Origin: Flavobacteriaceae bacterium PS02293
Lineage (GTDB): Bacteria; Bacteroidota; Bacteroidia; Flavobacteriales; Weeksellaceae
NCBI GenBank assembly: GCA_029960045.1
Contig: JASCOV010000001.1
Span: forward strand, 789,913 to 853,912
Direction of reading: 5' to 3'
DNA length: 64,000 bases
Shown here: positions 8,559 through 18,047 of the stretch, piece after piece
How positions within the stretch are numbered: position 1 is the first letter of the stretch
Layout of the letters: each line of letters starts with the position of its first letter
The notes under the pieces: generated by a model
The model's input: only the letters and a program-made list of their open reading frames with translations
Database searches by the model: none
What the model was told of the DNA's origin: nothing
Translations under genes and position numbers: made by a program

Positions 8559-10748
8559 TTGAAAGATATTCTTCTCATCACGCCTCCTTTCACGCAACTC
8601 AACACGCCATATCCTGCGACGGCATATATCAAAGGTTTCCTGAATACCAAAAATATATCAAGCTATCAAATCGATTTGGGAATTGAAGTGATTTTGCAGT
8701 TGTTTTCAAAAGAAGGAATTCAAAAGGTTTTTTCTAAAGAAATTAATCTTAAAAATATTTCTGAAAACTCGCAACGAATCTTCGCTTTACGAGATGAATA
8801 TATAAAAACCATAGATCAGGTAATTCTTTTTCTACAGAATAAAAATCCAACTTTAGCAAGACAGATTTGTTCAATGAATTTCTTGCCGGAAGCATCACGT
8901 TTCAATCAACTTGATGATATGGAATTTGCATTTGGGAATATGGGCTTGCAGGACAAAGCGAAACATTTGGCAACTTTATATTTAGAAGATCTTTCAGATT
9001 ATATTGTTGAAAATGTGGATTCTGATTTTGGTTTCAGTAGATATGCAGAACGATTAGGTAAAAGTGCGAATTCTTTTGATGAGTTATATTTAAAATTAAA
9101 TGAAAATCAGACTTTTATAGATGATATTACTTTAAATATTCTTCAAGAAAAGTTGGAATTGGTTCAGCATAAATTGGTTTGTTTTTCAGTCCCTTTTCCA
9201 GGAAATTTGTATTCGGCTTTTCGATGTGCCAAATTTATTAAAGAACATTATCCTCACATCAAAACTGCGATGGGTGGCGGTTTTCCAAATACTGAACTTC
9301 GGGAAGTTAAAGATAAAAGGGTTTTTGAATTTGTTGATTTCATTACTTTAGATGATGGCGAATTACCTTTGGAATTGGTTTACGAAAATGTCAATAATAA
9401 AACTGAAAATTTAGAACTGAAAAGAACTTTTTTAATTGAAAACGAAGAAGTTACTTATAAAAACAATTCCACAAAACACGATTACAAACAAGCGCAAGTT
9501 GGAACGCCAGATTATTCTGACCTGCAATTAGACAAATATATTTCTGTCATCGAAATTGCCAATCCAATGCACAGTTTGTGGAGCGACGGCCGATGGAACA
9601 AGCTTACGATGGCGCACGGGTGTTACTGGGGAAAGTGTACTTTCTGCGATATTTCACTCGATTACATTAGACTTTACGAACCAGTTTCAGCAAAAATTCT
9701 GGTTGACCGAATGGAAGAATTGATTGCAACAACTGGCGAAACAGGATTTCATTTTGTGGATGAAGCCGCACCTCCAGCTTTGATGCGCGAAGTGGCTTTG
9801 GAAATTCTACGAAGAAATCTCGTTGTAACTTGGTGGACGAATATTCGTTTTGAAAAAAGTTTTACACAAGACCTATGTTTTCTTTTGAAAATTTCAGGTT
9901 GCGTCGCGGTTTCTGGTGGATTGGAAGTTGCGAGTGATCGATTATTAAAATTAATTGAAAAAGGCGTTTCTGTAGATCAAGTGGCGAGAGTGACAAGAAA
10001 TTTTACTGAATCTGGAATTATGGTTCACGCGTATTTGATGTATGGATATCCGACTCAGACTGTTCAGGAAACTGTGGATTCTTTAGAAATGGTTCGTCAG
10101 CTTTTCGAAATGGGAATTTTACAGAGTGGATTTTGGCATCAGTTTGCAATGACGGCGCACTCACCTGTCGGAATCAATCCTGAGGAATATGGCGTGATTC
10201 CTGTAAAGCAAGAGATTTTATTTGCTAATAATGATATTAATTTTACGGATAAAACGGGAATTGATCACAGCAAATTTAGTTTTGGATTGAAGAAATCCTT
10301 GTTTAATTATATGCACGGAATTAATTTTGAAATGCCGTTGCAAAGTTGGTTTGATTTTAGAATTCCGAAAACGACGATTCATCCGGATTATATTCACGAC
10401 TCGCTTTTGGAAGAGGAAAATTTTAGTTTCAAACCGAATTCAAAAATTGTTTTTCTTGAGAAAAATGTGATCGCTGAAGATTTCGTTAAAACCAAAAAAG
10501 GAAATTCCTGGGAATTAAGTCAATTGACTTTTCATTTGAAAACTAATATTTTGAAAATTGAATTAGCTAAGGAACAAGCGCATTGGTTAATTAGAATTCT
10601 TAACGAAAACTCAATCGAAAATGGTAAGAAATTGAGTTTGCTGCAACTTAAAACTGATTTTGAAAATAGCTTTGAAGATTTTGAATTGTTTTGGTTTTCG
10701 AAACCGATGCAACAGTTGAAGGAAAATGGGGTGATTTTGAGTTTGTGA
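8559..10748 (+). CDS. B12-binding-domain radical SAM protein
   Basis: A large (729 aa) protein of the cobalamin-binding radical SAM superfamily. The first ~300 residues contain the B12-type Rossmann region (ILLITPPFTQLNTPYPATAY; KTAMGGGFPNTELRE; VDFITLDDGELPLE). The radical SAM core begins with MAHGCYWGKCTFCD, with Cys 355, 360 and 363, then SGGLEVASDRLLKLIEKGVS and AYLMYGYPTQT. The cluster motif reads CX4CX2C instead of the common CX3CX2C. The start is TTG: an upstream TTG at 8502 lies inside the tRNA, and a TATCTTTG box sits just before 8559. The substrate is unknown; family members act as methylases or in peptide, lipid or cofactor modification. It stands alone, ending in an intergenic repeat zone. 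Confidence 0.85.
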   Translation: MKDILLITPPFTQLNTPYPATAYIKGFLNTKNISSYQIDLGIEVILQLFSKEGIQKVFSKEINLKNISENSQRIFALRDEYIKTIDQVILFLQNKNPTLARQICSMNFLPEASRFNQLDDMEFAFGNMGLQDKAKHLATLYLEDLSDYIVENVDSDFGFSRYAERLGKSANSFDELYLKLNENQTFIDDITLNILQEKLELVQHKLVCFSVPFPGNLYSAFRCAKFIKEHYPHIKTAMGGGFPNTELREVKDKRVFEFVDFITLDDGELPLELVYENVNNKTENLELKRTFLIENEEVTYKNNSTKHDYKQAQVGTPDYSDLQLDKYISVIEIANPMHSLWSDGRWNKLTMAHGCYWGKCTFCDISLDYIRLYEPVSAKILVDRMEELIATTGETGFHFVDEAAPPALMREVALEILRRNLVVTWWTNIRFEKSFTQDLCFLLKISGCVAVSGGLEVASDRLLKLIEKGVSVDQVARVTRNFTESGIMVHAYLMYGYPTQTVQETVDSLEMVRQLFEMGILQSGFWHQFAMTAHSPVGINPEEYGVIPVKQEILFANNDINFTDKTGIDHSKFSFGLKKSLFNYMHGINFEMPLQSWFDFRIPKTTIHPDYIHDSLLEEENFSFKPNSKIVFLEKNVIAEDFVKTKKGNSWELSQLTFHLKTNILKIELAKEQAHWLIRILNENSIENGKKLSLLQLKTDFENSFEDFELFWFSKPMQQLKENGVILSL

Positions 10749-10768
10749 TTACAAGTGATTACATCGAG

Positions 10769-10824
10769 TTTGTCATTCCGTAGGAATCTCAACAGCTAAG
10801 TTTAGATTCCTACGGAATGACAAA
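10769..10824. repeat. Long perfect inverted repeat (intergenic hairpin)
   Basis: Arms 10769-10789 and 10804-10824 are a perfect 21-bp inverted repeat built around TCATTCCGTAGGAATC, with a 14-nt loop. It resembles dispersed intergenic palindromes of flavobacteria. It may terminate the radical SAM gene, although no T tract follows. Confidence 0.75.
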
Positions 10825-10863
10825 ATTGTGTTATTATATGGACATTTGTTATATGTCGAATTT

Positions 10864-10969
10864 GCAGCCCGACTTGAGTGGAAATCCTTTTTTTGCTTAT
10901 TCAAATCTTGATTTAAAAGGATAAACGTCTGCAAAAAAAGATTGGGAACGGAAGGCGGATAAAGCTGCC
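10864..10969 (+). repeat. Dispersed ~105-nt hairpin element, copy A
   Basis: Begins GCAGCCCGACTTGAGTGG and ends GGAACGGAAGGCGG...GCTGCC. The inner arms CTTTTTTTGC and GCAAAAAAAG pair, with seven T against seven A. The same element occurs at 17824 and 57860. It lies between convergent genes. Confidence 0.8.
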
Positions 10970-10998
10970 CAAAATATTTTAATTAATTACAAAAACAA

Positions 10999-11028
10999 AA
11001 AATCCCGAAAATTACTTTTCGGGATTTT
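10999..11028 (-). terminator. Bidirectional terminator downstream of atpC
   Basis: Perfect 13-bp stem AAAATCCCGAAAA/TTTTCGGGATTTT (10999-11011 with 11016-11028). On the minus strand it is followed by T-rich sequence after atpC. Confidence 0.88.
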
Positions 11029-11050
11029 GATTTATATGAATTTTGGAAAG

Positions 11051-11332
11051 TTACTCGCAAAGAATAATTCCTTTATCATTGTTGAATTCTAAAACACCAC
11101 TTTTGATCTCGTAAGAGTAAGCGCTTTTTGCTTCTGTTTCTTTGGTAAGGTATTTTTGGTAAGATCCATTAACTTTATCAGTATAGATCTTTACTTTCCC
11201 ACCAACCAAAGCAGAAACGATTGCTGCGTGATTTTTAAAGATTTGGAATTGCCCGCTTTTTCCAGGAAGAAGAACGGATTCTACTTCGCCATCAAAGATC
11301 ACAAATTCCGGAGTTAAAATTTTTATATTCAT
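11051..11332 (-). CDS. atpC: ATP synthase F1 epsilon subunit, short form
   Basis: The 93-aa product matches the N-terminal beta-sandwich of the F1 epsilon subunit (MNIKILTPEFVIFDGEVESVLLPGKSGQFQIFKNHA, VGGKVKIYTD). The C-terminal two-helix domain found in the ~135-aa enterobacterial protein is absent, as usual in Bacteroidota. Epsilon contacts gamma and the c-ring in the central stalk; without the helical arm it cannot give the classical C-terminal inhibition. It lies 77 nt downstream of atpD in the same orientation, with a purine/pyrimidine inverted repeat between them. The atpD-atpC pair is separated from the other ATP synthase genes, a common Bacteroidota arrangement. Confidence 0.95.
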   Translation of the reverse strand: MNIKILTPEFVIFDGEVESVLLPGKSGQFQIFKNHAAIVSALVGGKVKIYTDKVNGSYQKYLTKETEAKSAYSYEIKSGVLEFNNDKGIILCE

Positions 11333-11409
11333 AATATTAGACTAAAAGAGTAAAGAGAAAAGAAAAAAGAGAAATTTCTTTACTCTTTTTTCTTTATTCT
11401 GTTTTCTAA

Positions 11410-12987
<1,578 letters not shown>

Positions 12988-13079
12988 TTATCATATTTGC
13001 ATGACAATTTCAGACACCATTTTTAGGTGTATTTTTAGCCGGGCAAAACTGATTACTTTTTGCCAAAAATATTCAGCAA

Positions 13080-14006
13080 TTGAAAATCATCAGCGATTTT
13101 AACGATTATCACTCCAAAACACCACTGGCATTATCATTAGGTATGTTTGACGGTGTTCATCTTGGGCATTTATCTATTATTAATACGTTAGACGAAATTG
13201 CCAAAAATGAAAACCTAGAATCTGCAATTTTAAGTTTTTGGCCGCATCCAAGAAAGTTTCTTAATCCTGATGATGATGTAAAAATGCTCAACACGCTTGA
13301 AGAAAAGCTGGAATTGCTAGAAAAAAGTGGAATCCAAAACATATTTTTAAAAACTTTCGATGAAGAATTTCGAAATCTTACAGGCAATGAATTTTGTGAG
13401 CAGGTTTTGGTTGATAAACTGAATGTAAAACACATTATCATCGGTCACGATCATACTTTTGGAAAAAATAAAAGTGGAAATTTCGAATTACTTAAATCAC
13501 TTTCAACCAAATTAGGCTTTAAGGTGAATCAATTACAAGCAGTTCAACAAAATGATTTGAACATCAGTTCTACAAAAATAAGAATTGCTTTGTCAGAAGG
13601 CAGAATCACTGATGCTAACGAAATGTTAGGTTACAATTATCCTTTGACAGGAAAAGTAATACACGGAAAAAAATTAGGCAGAACAATTGGTTATCCAACT
13701 GCTAATATCGAAGTTCCTATCAATAAACTGCTTCCGAAAAGCGGTGCTTACATTGTGGAAGTTTGGGTAGGAAATACTTTCTATAAAGGAATGTTGAGCA
13801 TCGGAACTAATCCGACTATCGATGATCAGAATGAATCTTTACATACCGAAGTTTATATTTTGGATTTCGACCAAGATATTTATGATAAAGAGATCACGGT
13901 GAAATTCAGAGAATATCTTCACGATGAGATCAAATTCGAAAGTTTGGATAAGTTGATCGAGAAACTGGATTTAGATAAAAGATTGACTGAGGAATTTCAG
14001 TTTTAA
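13080..14006 (+). CDS. ribF: Bifunctional riboflavin kinase / FAD synthetase
   Basis: The 308-aa product converts riboflavin to FMN and then FAD in the cytoplasm. The N-terminal FAD-synthetase domain has the nucleotidyltransferase motif GMFDGVHLGH (about 21-31) and IIGHDHTFGKN; SSTKIR follows near residue 163. The C-terminal riboflavin kinase domain (~185-305) begins TGKVIHGKKLGRTIGYPTAN. Length is normal. The only start that fits the family is a TTG at 13080; there is no in-frame ATG nearby upstream. A near-consensus -7 box (CATATTTG, ~12992-12999) gives a leader of about 70 nt containing a small GGCAAAA/TTTTTGCC hairpin. I see no FMN riboswitch. It ends 4 nt inside the convergent next gene. 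Confidence 0.95.
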   Translation: MKIISDFNDYHSKTPLALSLGMFDGVHLGHLSIINTLDEIAKNENLESAILSFWPHPRKFLNPDDDVKMLNTLEEKLELLEKSGIQNIFLKTFDEEFRNLTGNEFCEQVLVDKLNVKHIIIGHDHTFGKNKSGNFELLKSLSTKLGFKVNQLQAVQQNDLNISSTKIRIALSEGRITDANEMLGYNYPLTGKVIHGKKLGRTIGYPTANIEVPINKLLPKSGAYIVEVWVGNTFYKGMLSIGTNPTIDDQNESLHTEVYILDFDQDIYDKEITVKFREYLHDEIKFESLDKLIEKLDLDKRLTEEFQF

Positions 14007-14356
14007 GAATTATTGATTTCTTCTTTAATTTTCTTAGTCAAAGATTTGAAGACCAAATCATAAGAATGGTCAATCAATTTAAAAATCAAATCTTGTTTCA
14101 GACCTTCACAAACCACTGAATTCCAATGGGTTTTATTAAGATGAAAAGCGCCATTGATTTGATGATATTTTTCACGTAATTCTTCACTCCATTCAGGATC
14201 AGCTTTTGCGGAAAATGTTGCTGGATGAGTTTCTATTGGAAGGAAGACAAATATTTTTCCACCCACCTTGAAAACCAAAGTTTCCTGATCGAAAGGAAAA
14301 GCTTCTATTACAGCTTTCTTGCTTAAACAATATTCGCGGATATCTTCTACTTCCAT
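14003..14356 (-). CDS. MmcQ/YjbR-family protein
   Basis: 117 aa matching the MmcQ/YjbR fold: EDIREYCLSKKAVIEAFPFD, LVFKVGGKIFVFLPIE, NPxxFSAKADPEW-like PATFSAKADPEWSEELRE, and the conserved FHLNKTHWNSV near residue 92. Members bind DNA or have no assigned role; none is an established enzyme. It overlaps ribF tail-to-tail by 4 nt and is 6 nt downstream of the LolA-like gene, so those two minus-strand genes are likely co-transcribed. Family confident, function unknown. Confidence 0.88.
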   Translation of the reverse strand: MEVEDIREYCLSKKAVIEAFPFDQETLVFKVGGKIFVFLPIETHPATFSAKADPEWSEELREKYHQINGAFHLNKTHWNSVVCEGLKQDLIFKLIDHSYDLVFKSLTKKIKEEINNS

Positions 14357-14362
14357 AGAAAA

Positions 14363-15025
14363 TTAGAATTTAAAAGTGTTCTTTGGCAATTCTTTATTGG
14401 TTTCTATTTTGTTGATTGTCATTACGTAATCGCTGTCTTTTTTTGGAGATGACGATTCGATTCTATAAGACATCAATAAATTTCCAACCTTTTTGTAATC
14501 AGAATAAGTTAAAATCTCGTCTTTTTTGATCTCACGAAATAACATATAACTTTTGGTATCGAAAAAGTAAATAGTTTTATTAACATTTTTCGTCAATTCA
14601 ACTTTGAAATAGTACAACTCTCCTATTTTTTCTTTGCCTAGGAATTTAGCTTCAAAACCTTTATTTTCCCAATCGATAAAGTCATTATCAAAGTTCTCAG
14701 GAATGTAATCATTGTATTGCTGAAGCTTGTTCTGAGCGTAATTCATTGCATAACCATTCTTACCATCATAACCTTCCACAGGAGTTTCTTTTCCGCCCAC
14801 AACCATTGCAGTTTTGCTGAGATTCGGACGTTGTTGATAGATTTTTATAGGATATTCATCATTAACGCCCAATGTTACTCGTCCCTGAATTTGAACAGTA
14901 TTCAACAGTTTCCAGTTGGTAAGACCTCCAGAATTCTCGATGTTTTTATCGATGATTTCCTTTGCGGTTTGTGCAAAAATAATTTGTGAAAATATAATAG
15001 CGAAAAGGACGATTATTCTGTTCAT
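14363..15025 (-). CDS. LolA-like exported protein (outer-membrane lipoprotein-sorting fold)
   Basis: 220 aa with a cleavable signal peptide (MNRIIVLFAIIFSQIIFAQ). The mature part reads as a LolA/LolB-type half-barrel: TAKEIIDKNIENSGGLTNW, TVQIQGRVTLG, PIKIYQQRPNLSKTAM, GYDGKNGYAMN, YYFKVELTKNVNKTIYFFDTKSYM. Such proteins in Bacteroidota are periplasmic lipid- or lipoprotein-handling factors. No lipobox Cys follows the signal, so it should be soluble in the periplasm. It precedes the MmcQ gene. It is not the canonical lolA by neighbourhood, so I give only the fold-level call. Confidence 0.7.
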   Translation of the reverse strand: MNRIIVLFAIIFSQIIFAQTAKEIIDKNIENSGGLTNWKLLNTVQIQGRVTLGVNDEYPIKIYQQRPNLSKTAMVVGGKETPVEGYDGKNGYAMNYAQNKLQQYNDYIPENFDNDFIDWENKGFEAKFLGKEKIGELYYFKVELTKNVNKTIYFFDTKSYMLFREIKKDEILTYSDYKKVGNLLMSYRIESSSPKKDSDYVMTINKIETNKELPKNTFKF

Positions 15026-15114
15026 TCAAAAATTTTAGGATTTCAAAGATAGGATTTTTATTAAGTTTTGAACTTTTTAAAGATATTAAATCTGACTAAA
15101 AAAGACATTAATCA

Positions 15115-15837
15115 TTATATCAGCAGTTTGGCTTTCTCCAAATCTTCCGGAGTATCAATCCCAATTCCAACAAAATCGGTTTCTACCATTTTAATTTTCA
15201 TCCCATTTTCTAAGTAACGCAATTGCTCTAATTTTTCAGAAATTTCCATAGGTGTCATTTTCAAAGAAGAGAATTTTAATAAAGCTTCTTTTCGGAAAGC
15301 GTAAACACCAATGTGCTTGTAATACTTGACATTATAAGATAATTCTCGATGAAAAGGAATCACAGAACGACTGAAATATAAGGCAAATCCATTATTATCA
15401 GTAACGACTTTTACGTTATTCGGATTTTGGATTTCTTCAGATTCTTTTAATTGAATTTTCAATGAAGCTAAAGAAACTTCTTTTTTATCATCTTTAGAAA
15501 ATACATCAATTAACTGCTTTAAAGGTTCTTTTTTGAGGAAAGGTTCGTCACCTTGAACATTAATGACAATATCACAATCGATGTGTTGAACAGCTTCCGC
15601 AATTCTGTCGCTTCCTGTTTCGTGTTCGCCAGTCATTACAGCTTTTCCTCCGTTTCTGGAAATTTCATCAAAAATCAATTCGGAATCTGTAGCAACAAAT
15701 ACTTCATCAAACAAACCGGTTTCCACAACATTCTGATAAGTGGTTGTGATAATAGTTCTGTTTCCCAAAATCTCCATCATTTTACCTGGAAATCTTGTAG
15801 AATTATAGCGAGCAGGAATGACTGCGATAACTTTCAT
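15115..15837 (-). CDS. kdsB: 3-deoxy-manno-octulosonate cytidylyltransferase (CMP-KDO synthetase)
   Basis: The 240-aa product activates KDO with CTP for lipopolysaccharide inner core synthesis in the cytoplasm. The signature N-terminus [19 protein letters not shown] binds [13 protein letters not shown] carries the metal-binding Asp, and [15 protein letters not shown] and [12 protein letters not shown] are typical KdsB segments. Length matches the family. It lies 23 nt downstream of a small membrane-protein gene in the same direction; otherwise the LPS genes are elsewhere. Confidence 0.96.
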   Translation of the reverse strand: MKVIAVIPARYNSTRFPGKMMEILGNRTIITTTYQNVVETGLFDEVFVATDSELIFDEISRNGGKAVMTGEHETGSDRIAEAVQHIDCDIVINVQGDEPFLKKEPLKQLIDVFSKDDKKEVSLASLKIQLKESEEIQNPNNVKVVTDNNGFALYFSRSVIPFHRELSYNVKYYKHIGVYAFRKEALLKFSSLKMTPMEISEKLEQLRYLENGMKIKMVETDFVGIGIDTPEDLEKAKLLI

Positions 15838-15860
15838 TTGTTTTAATTATGAGTTACGAA

Positions 15861-16442
15861 TTAAATATATTTTAACAGAAAAATGATTCCGTAAATCCAA
15901 GATACGTATAATCCGGAATAAAAAATCCCAAATCCTAAACTTTTGAATAAATTGTCTTTACAGTTTTTTGAATTCTTAAAAATCAACTTTAAGGCTCGGA
16001 AATAAATCCAGTAAAAAATTGCTAATAAAAGTAATAAAACTGACCAGAAGAAAACACCTACAAAATATAAAACAAATAATGCTAATACAGTAAATGCAAT
16101 CCAAGCAAGTATAGATAAAATAATACCTCCGATTCCTTCCGCATCCATCAATGGAACATCAATGGTTGGACTGAAATCAGAGGTAGATTTCATTCTCTTA
16201 TTAAAACTTTCGTTTGTGAAAATCTTGCCAAGATTATCTCTTAATCCAACTCCTCTATACAAACTAATACTCACGAAAAGAAAAAATGTAATCGCAAGAA
16301 TAGAAGTTGAAAGAATCGAATTTTGAAATAATGTATGATGAGAATTATTTCCTGAAATCCAAACACTTAAAATCACTAATAGAATAATTACTATTGATGA
16401 ATAGAAAGTAAATTTAGTTTCAAGAAATATTCGGCTTCTCAA
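15861..16442 (-). CDS. Multi-pass membrane protein of unknown function
   Basis: 193 aa with at least four hydrophobic segments: two at ~12-30 and ~43-62, one long hairpin at ~108-150, and one at ~170-190. The soluble loop (RGVGLRDNLGKIFTNESFNKRMKSTSDFSPTIDVPLMDAEGIGG) faces one side. The arrangement resembles small uncharacterised inner-membrane proteins common in flavobacteria. No catalytic residues stand out. It starts one base after the aminotransferase stop, so it is translated from the same transcript, and kdsB follows. No function proposed. Confidence 0.7.
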   Translation of the reverse strand: MRSRIFLETKFTFYSSIVIILLVILSVWISGNNSHHTLFQNSILSTSILAITFFLFVSISLYRGVGLRDNLGKIFTNESFNKRMKSTSDFSPTIDVPLMDAEGIGGIILSILAWIAFTVLALFVLYFVGVFFWSVLLLLLAIFYWIYFRALKLIFKNSKNCKDNLFKSLGFGIFYSGLYVSWIYGIIFLLKYI

Positions 16443-16443
16443 T

Positions 16444-17697
16444 TTATTTTAAATTATTAAGTGCTTGTTCCAATTTAGGCAAACAATCCTTAATATCATC
16501 CAACGAACAACCTCCAACAGAGGCTCTGAACCAAGGAACTGATTTATCATTTCCAAATGCTGAGAACGGAACCAAAGCCATTCCTGCATTGTTAATCAGA
16601 TAGAAAACCAAATCTGTAGAATCTTCCAAAACTTTTCCGTCTGGTGTAGTTTTTCCAAGATAATCCAACTTGATGGTCAAATAAAGCGCTCCCATTGGCG
16701 AAATGCTTTCAACCCCAAAACCTTTAGTTTTCAAATCTTGGATTCCTGCGTGCAGTTCTTTTAGACTTGTATTCAGTTTTCCTTTATAATCATCTAAGAA
16801 TGTATCAACTGCAGAATTATCAGCTAAAAACTCAGCAACCGCTTCTTGTTCCGGTTTTGGCGCCCAAGCTCCAACGTGAGTCAAAAGAGCTTTCATTTTA
16901 TCAATTACCAAACTTGGTCCAAATCCCCAACCAACTCTAACTCCTGTTGCAGCAAAACATTTAGAAGTTCCATCAACGTAAATTGTGTAATCTTTCATTT
17001 CCGGGAAAAGACTTACTGGATTGTAATGGTCTGAACCAAATGTCAACATTGCGTAGATTTGGTCATACATCAGGTAAAGCGGTTTTTCGTCTGCTCCTCT
17101 CCTTTTATTTTCTTCCAAAACCAATTCGCAAATCTCAGACAATTGCTCTTTTGTGAACATTGTTCCGGTTGGATTGAGTGGAGAACAAAGGCAAAGTAAA
17201 ACAGCTCCGTCAACATAAGGACGAAGGTCATCCGCTGTTGGTAAGAAATTATTAGATTCCTGAGTCTGAACTTCAACCGCATTAGCAGTTGTCAAATAAG
17301 CGTAATGATTGTTATTCCAAGAAGGAATCGGATAAATCACTTTATCGCCTTCGTCAACAATCGTTTTGAAAACTGCATAAATCAAAGGTCTGGAACCCGC
17401 TGTAATCAAAATATCATTAGCTGAATAATCCAGATTCCAACGCTTTTTAAGGTCATTGCTCACGGATGTTCTCAAAGATTGCAAACCGTTTGCAGGCGGA
17501 TAATTTGTAAGGTTATTTTTATAGGCTTTCTCAATTCCTTGTTTCAATTCTTGCGGAATTGGATAGATGTTAGAATTAAGGTCGCCGATTGTAAGATTTG
17601 AGATTTGTGCACCTTTGGCCTTCAAATCGTTTACTTCATTTCCGATTTTGATGATTTCTGAACCAACTAGGTTAGATGCGAGTTTTGATACTTTCAC
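16444..17697 (-). CDS. PLP-dependent class I/II aminotransferase
   Basis: 417-aa fold-type I aminotransferase, cytoplasmic. Visible PLP residues: N175 in SPLNPTGTMFT, D212-Q-I-Y in MYDQIYAML, Schiff-base Lys K246 in DGTSKCFAATGVRVGWGFGP, and a C-terminal WFRASVGG with the substrate-binding Arg. The GTSKCFAATG context is of the aspartate/aromatic aminotransferase group, but the substrate cannot be fixed from sequence alone. Downstream are a membrane protein and kdsB; upstream is a repeat-containing intergenic region. An upstream ATTACAAATGTC at ~17754 is only a partial match to the XRE operator motif. Confidence 0.88.
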   Translation of the reverse strand: MKVSKLASNLVGSEIIKIGNEVNDLKAKGAQISNLTIGDLNSNIYPIPQELKQGIEKAYKNNLTNYPPANGLQSLRTSVSNDLKKRWNLDYSANDILITAGSRPLIYAVFKTIVDEGDKVIYPIPSWNNNHYAYLTTANAVEVQTQESNNFLPTADDLRPYVDGAVLLCLCSPLNPTGTMFTKEQLSEICELVLEENKRRGADEKPLYLMYDQIYAMLTFGSDHYNPVSLFPEMKDYTIYVDGTSKCFAATGVRVGWGFGPSLVIDKMKALLTHVGAWAPKPEQEAVAEFLADNSAVDTFLDDYKGKLNTSLKELHAGIQDLKTKGFGVESISPMGALYLTIKLDYLGKTTPDGKVLEDSTDLVFYLINNAGMALVPFSAFGNDKSVPWFRASVGGCSLDDIKDCLPKLEQALNNLK

Positions 17698-17823
17698 TTT
17701 TTAAATTTTAGATATTATTATTCAGACTTAAAATCTGATTTTATTCTTTGGGATTACAAATGTCTTAAATGTAAATGATTAATTCAAATTAAGATGTTAA
17801 AAAATTAATGATACTTATCTGTT

Positions 17824-17928
17824 GCAGCCCGACTTGAGCGGAAATCCTTTTTTGCGTGGACTTCAAGTTCTATTTAGACTGAAATCTTCTTGCAAAAAAG
17901 ATTGGGAGCGGAAGGCGGAAAAGCTGCC
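17824..17928 (+). repeat. Dispersed ~105-nt hairpin element, copy B
   Basis: GCAGCCCGACTTGAGCGG...GGAGCGGAAGGCGG...GCTGCC, the same ends as copies A and C. The internal arms CTTTTTTGC/GCAAAAAAG have six T and six A. It lies in the 350-bp gap between the hexomutase and aminotransferase genes; apart from the terminator at 17960 I see nothing else there. Confidence 0.8.
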
Positions 17929-17959
17929 CAAATAAAATACAATTAATGACTTAACAAAA

Positions 17960-17998
17960 AAGTTCTCAAAACTAAATCACTTTAGTAATTGAGAACTT
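17960..17998 (-). terminator. Hairpin terminator downstream of the phosphohexomutase gene
   Basis: Arms AAGTTCTCAA and TTGAGAACTT with inner ACTAAA/TTTAGT form a long interrupted stem. The minus strand is T-rich after it (TTTTTTGTTAAG). Confidence 0.72.
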
Positions 17999-18047
17999 TA
18001 TATTAAAAATATTTGGAGTTATATTTTAATCAAATAAAAATTTTCAA

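Noticed and set aside
13001..13079. FMN riboswitch in the ribF leader
   Set aside because: Only a small GGCAAAA/TTTTTGCC hairpin is present. None of the conserved RFN segments is seen.
17754..17768. XRE operator upstream of the aminotransferase gene
   Set aside because: ATTACAAATGTCTTA keeps only one good half-site. Chance is likely in AT-rich DNA.
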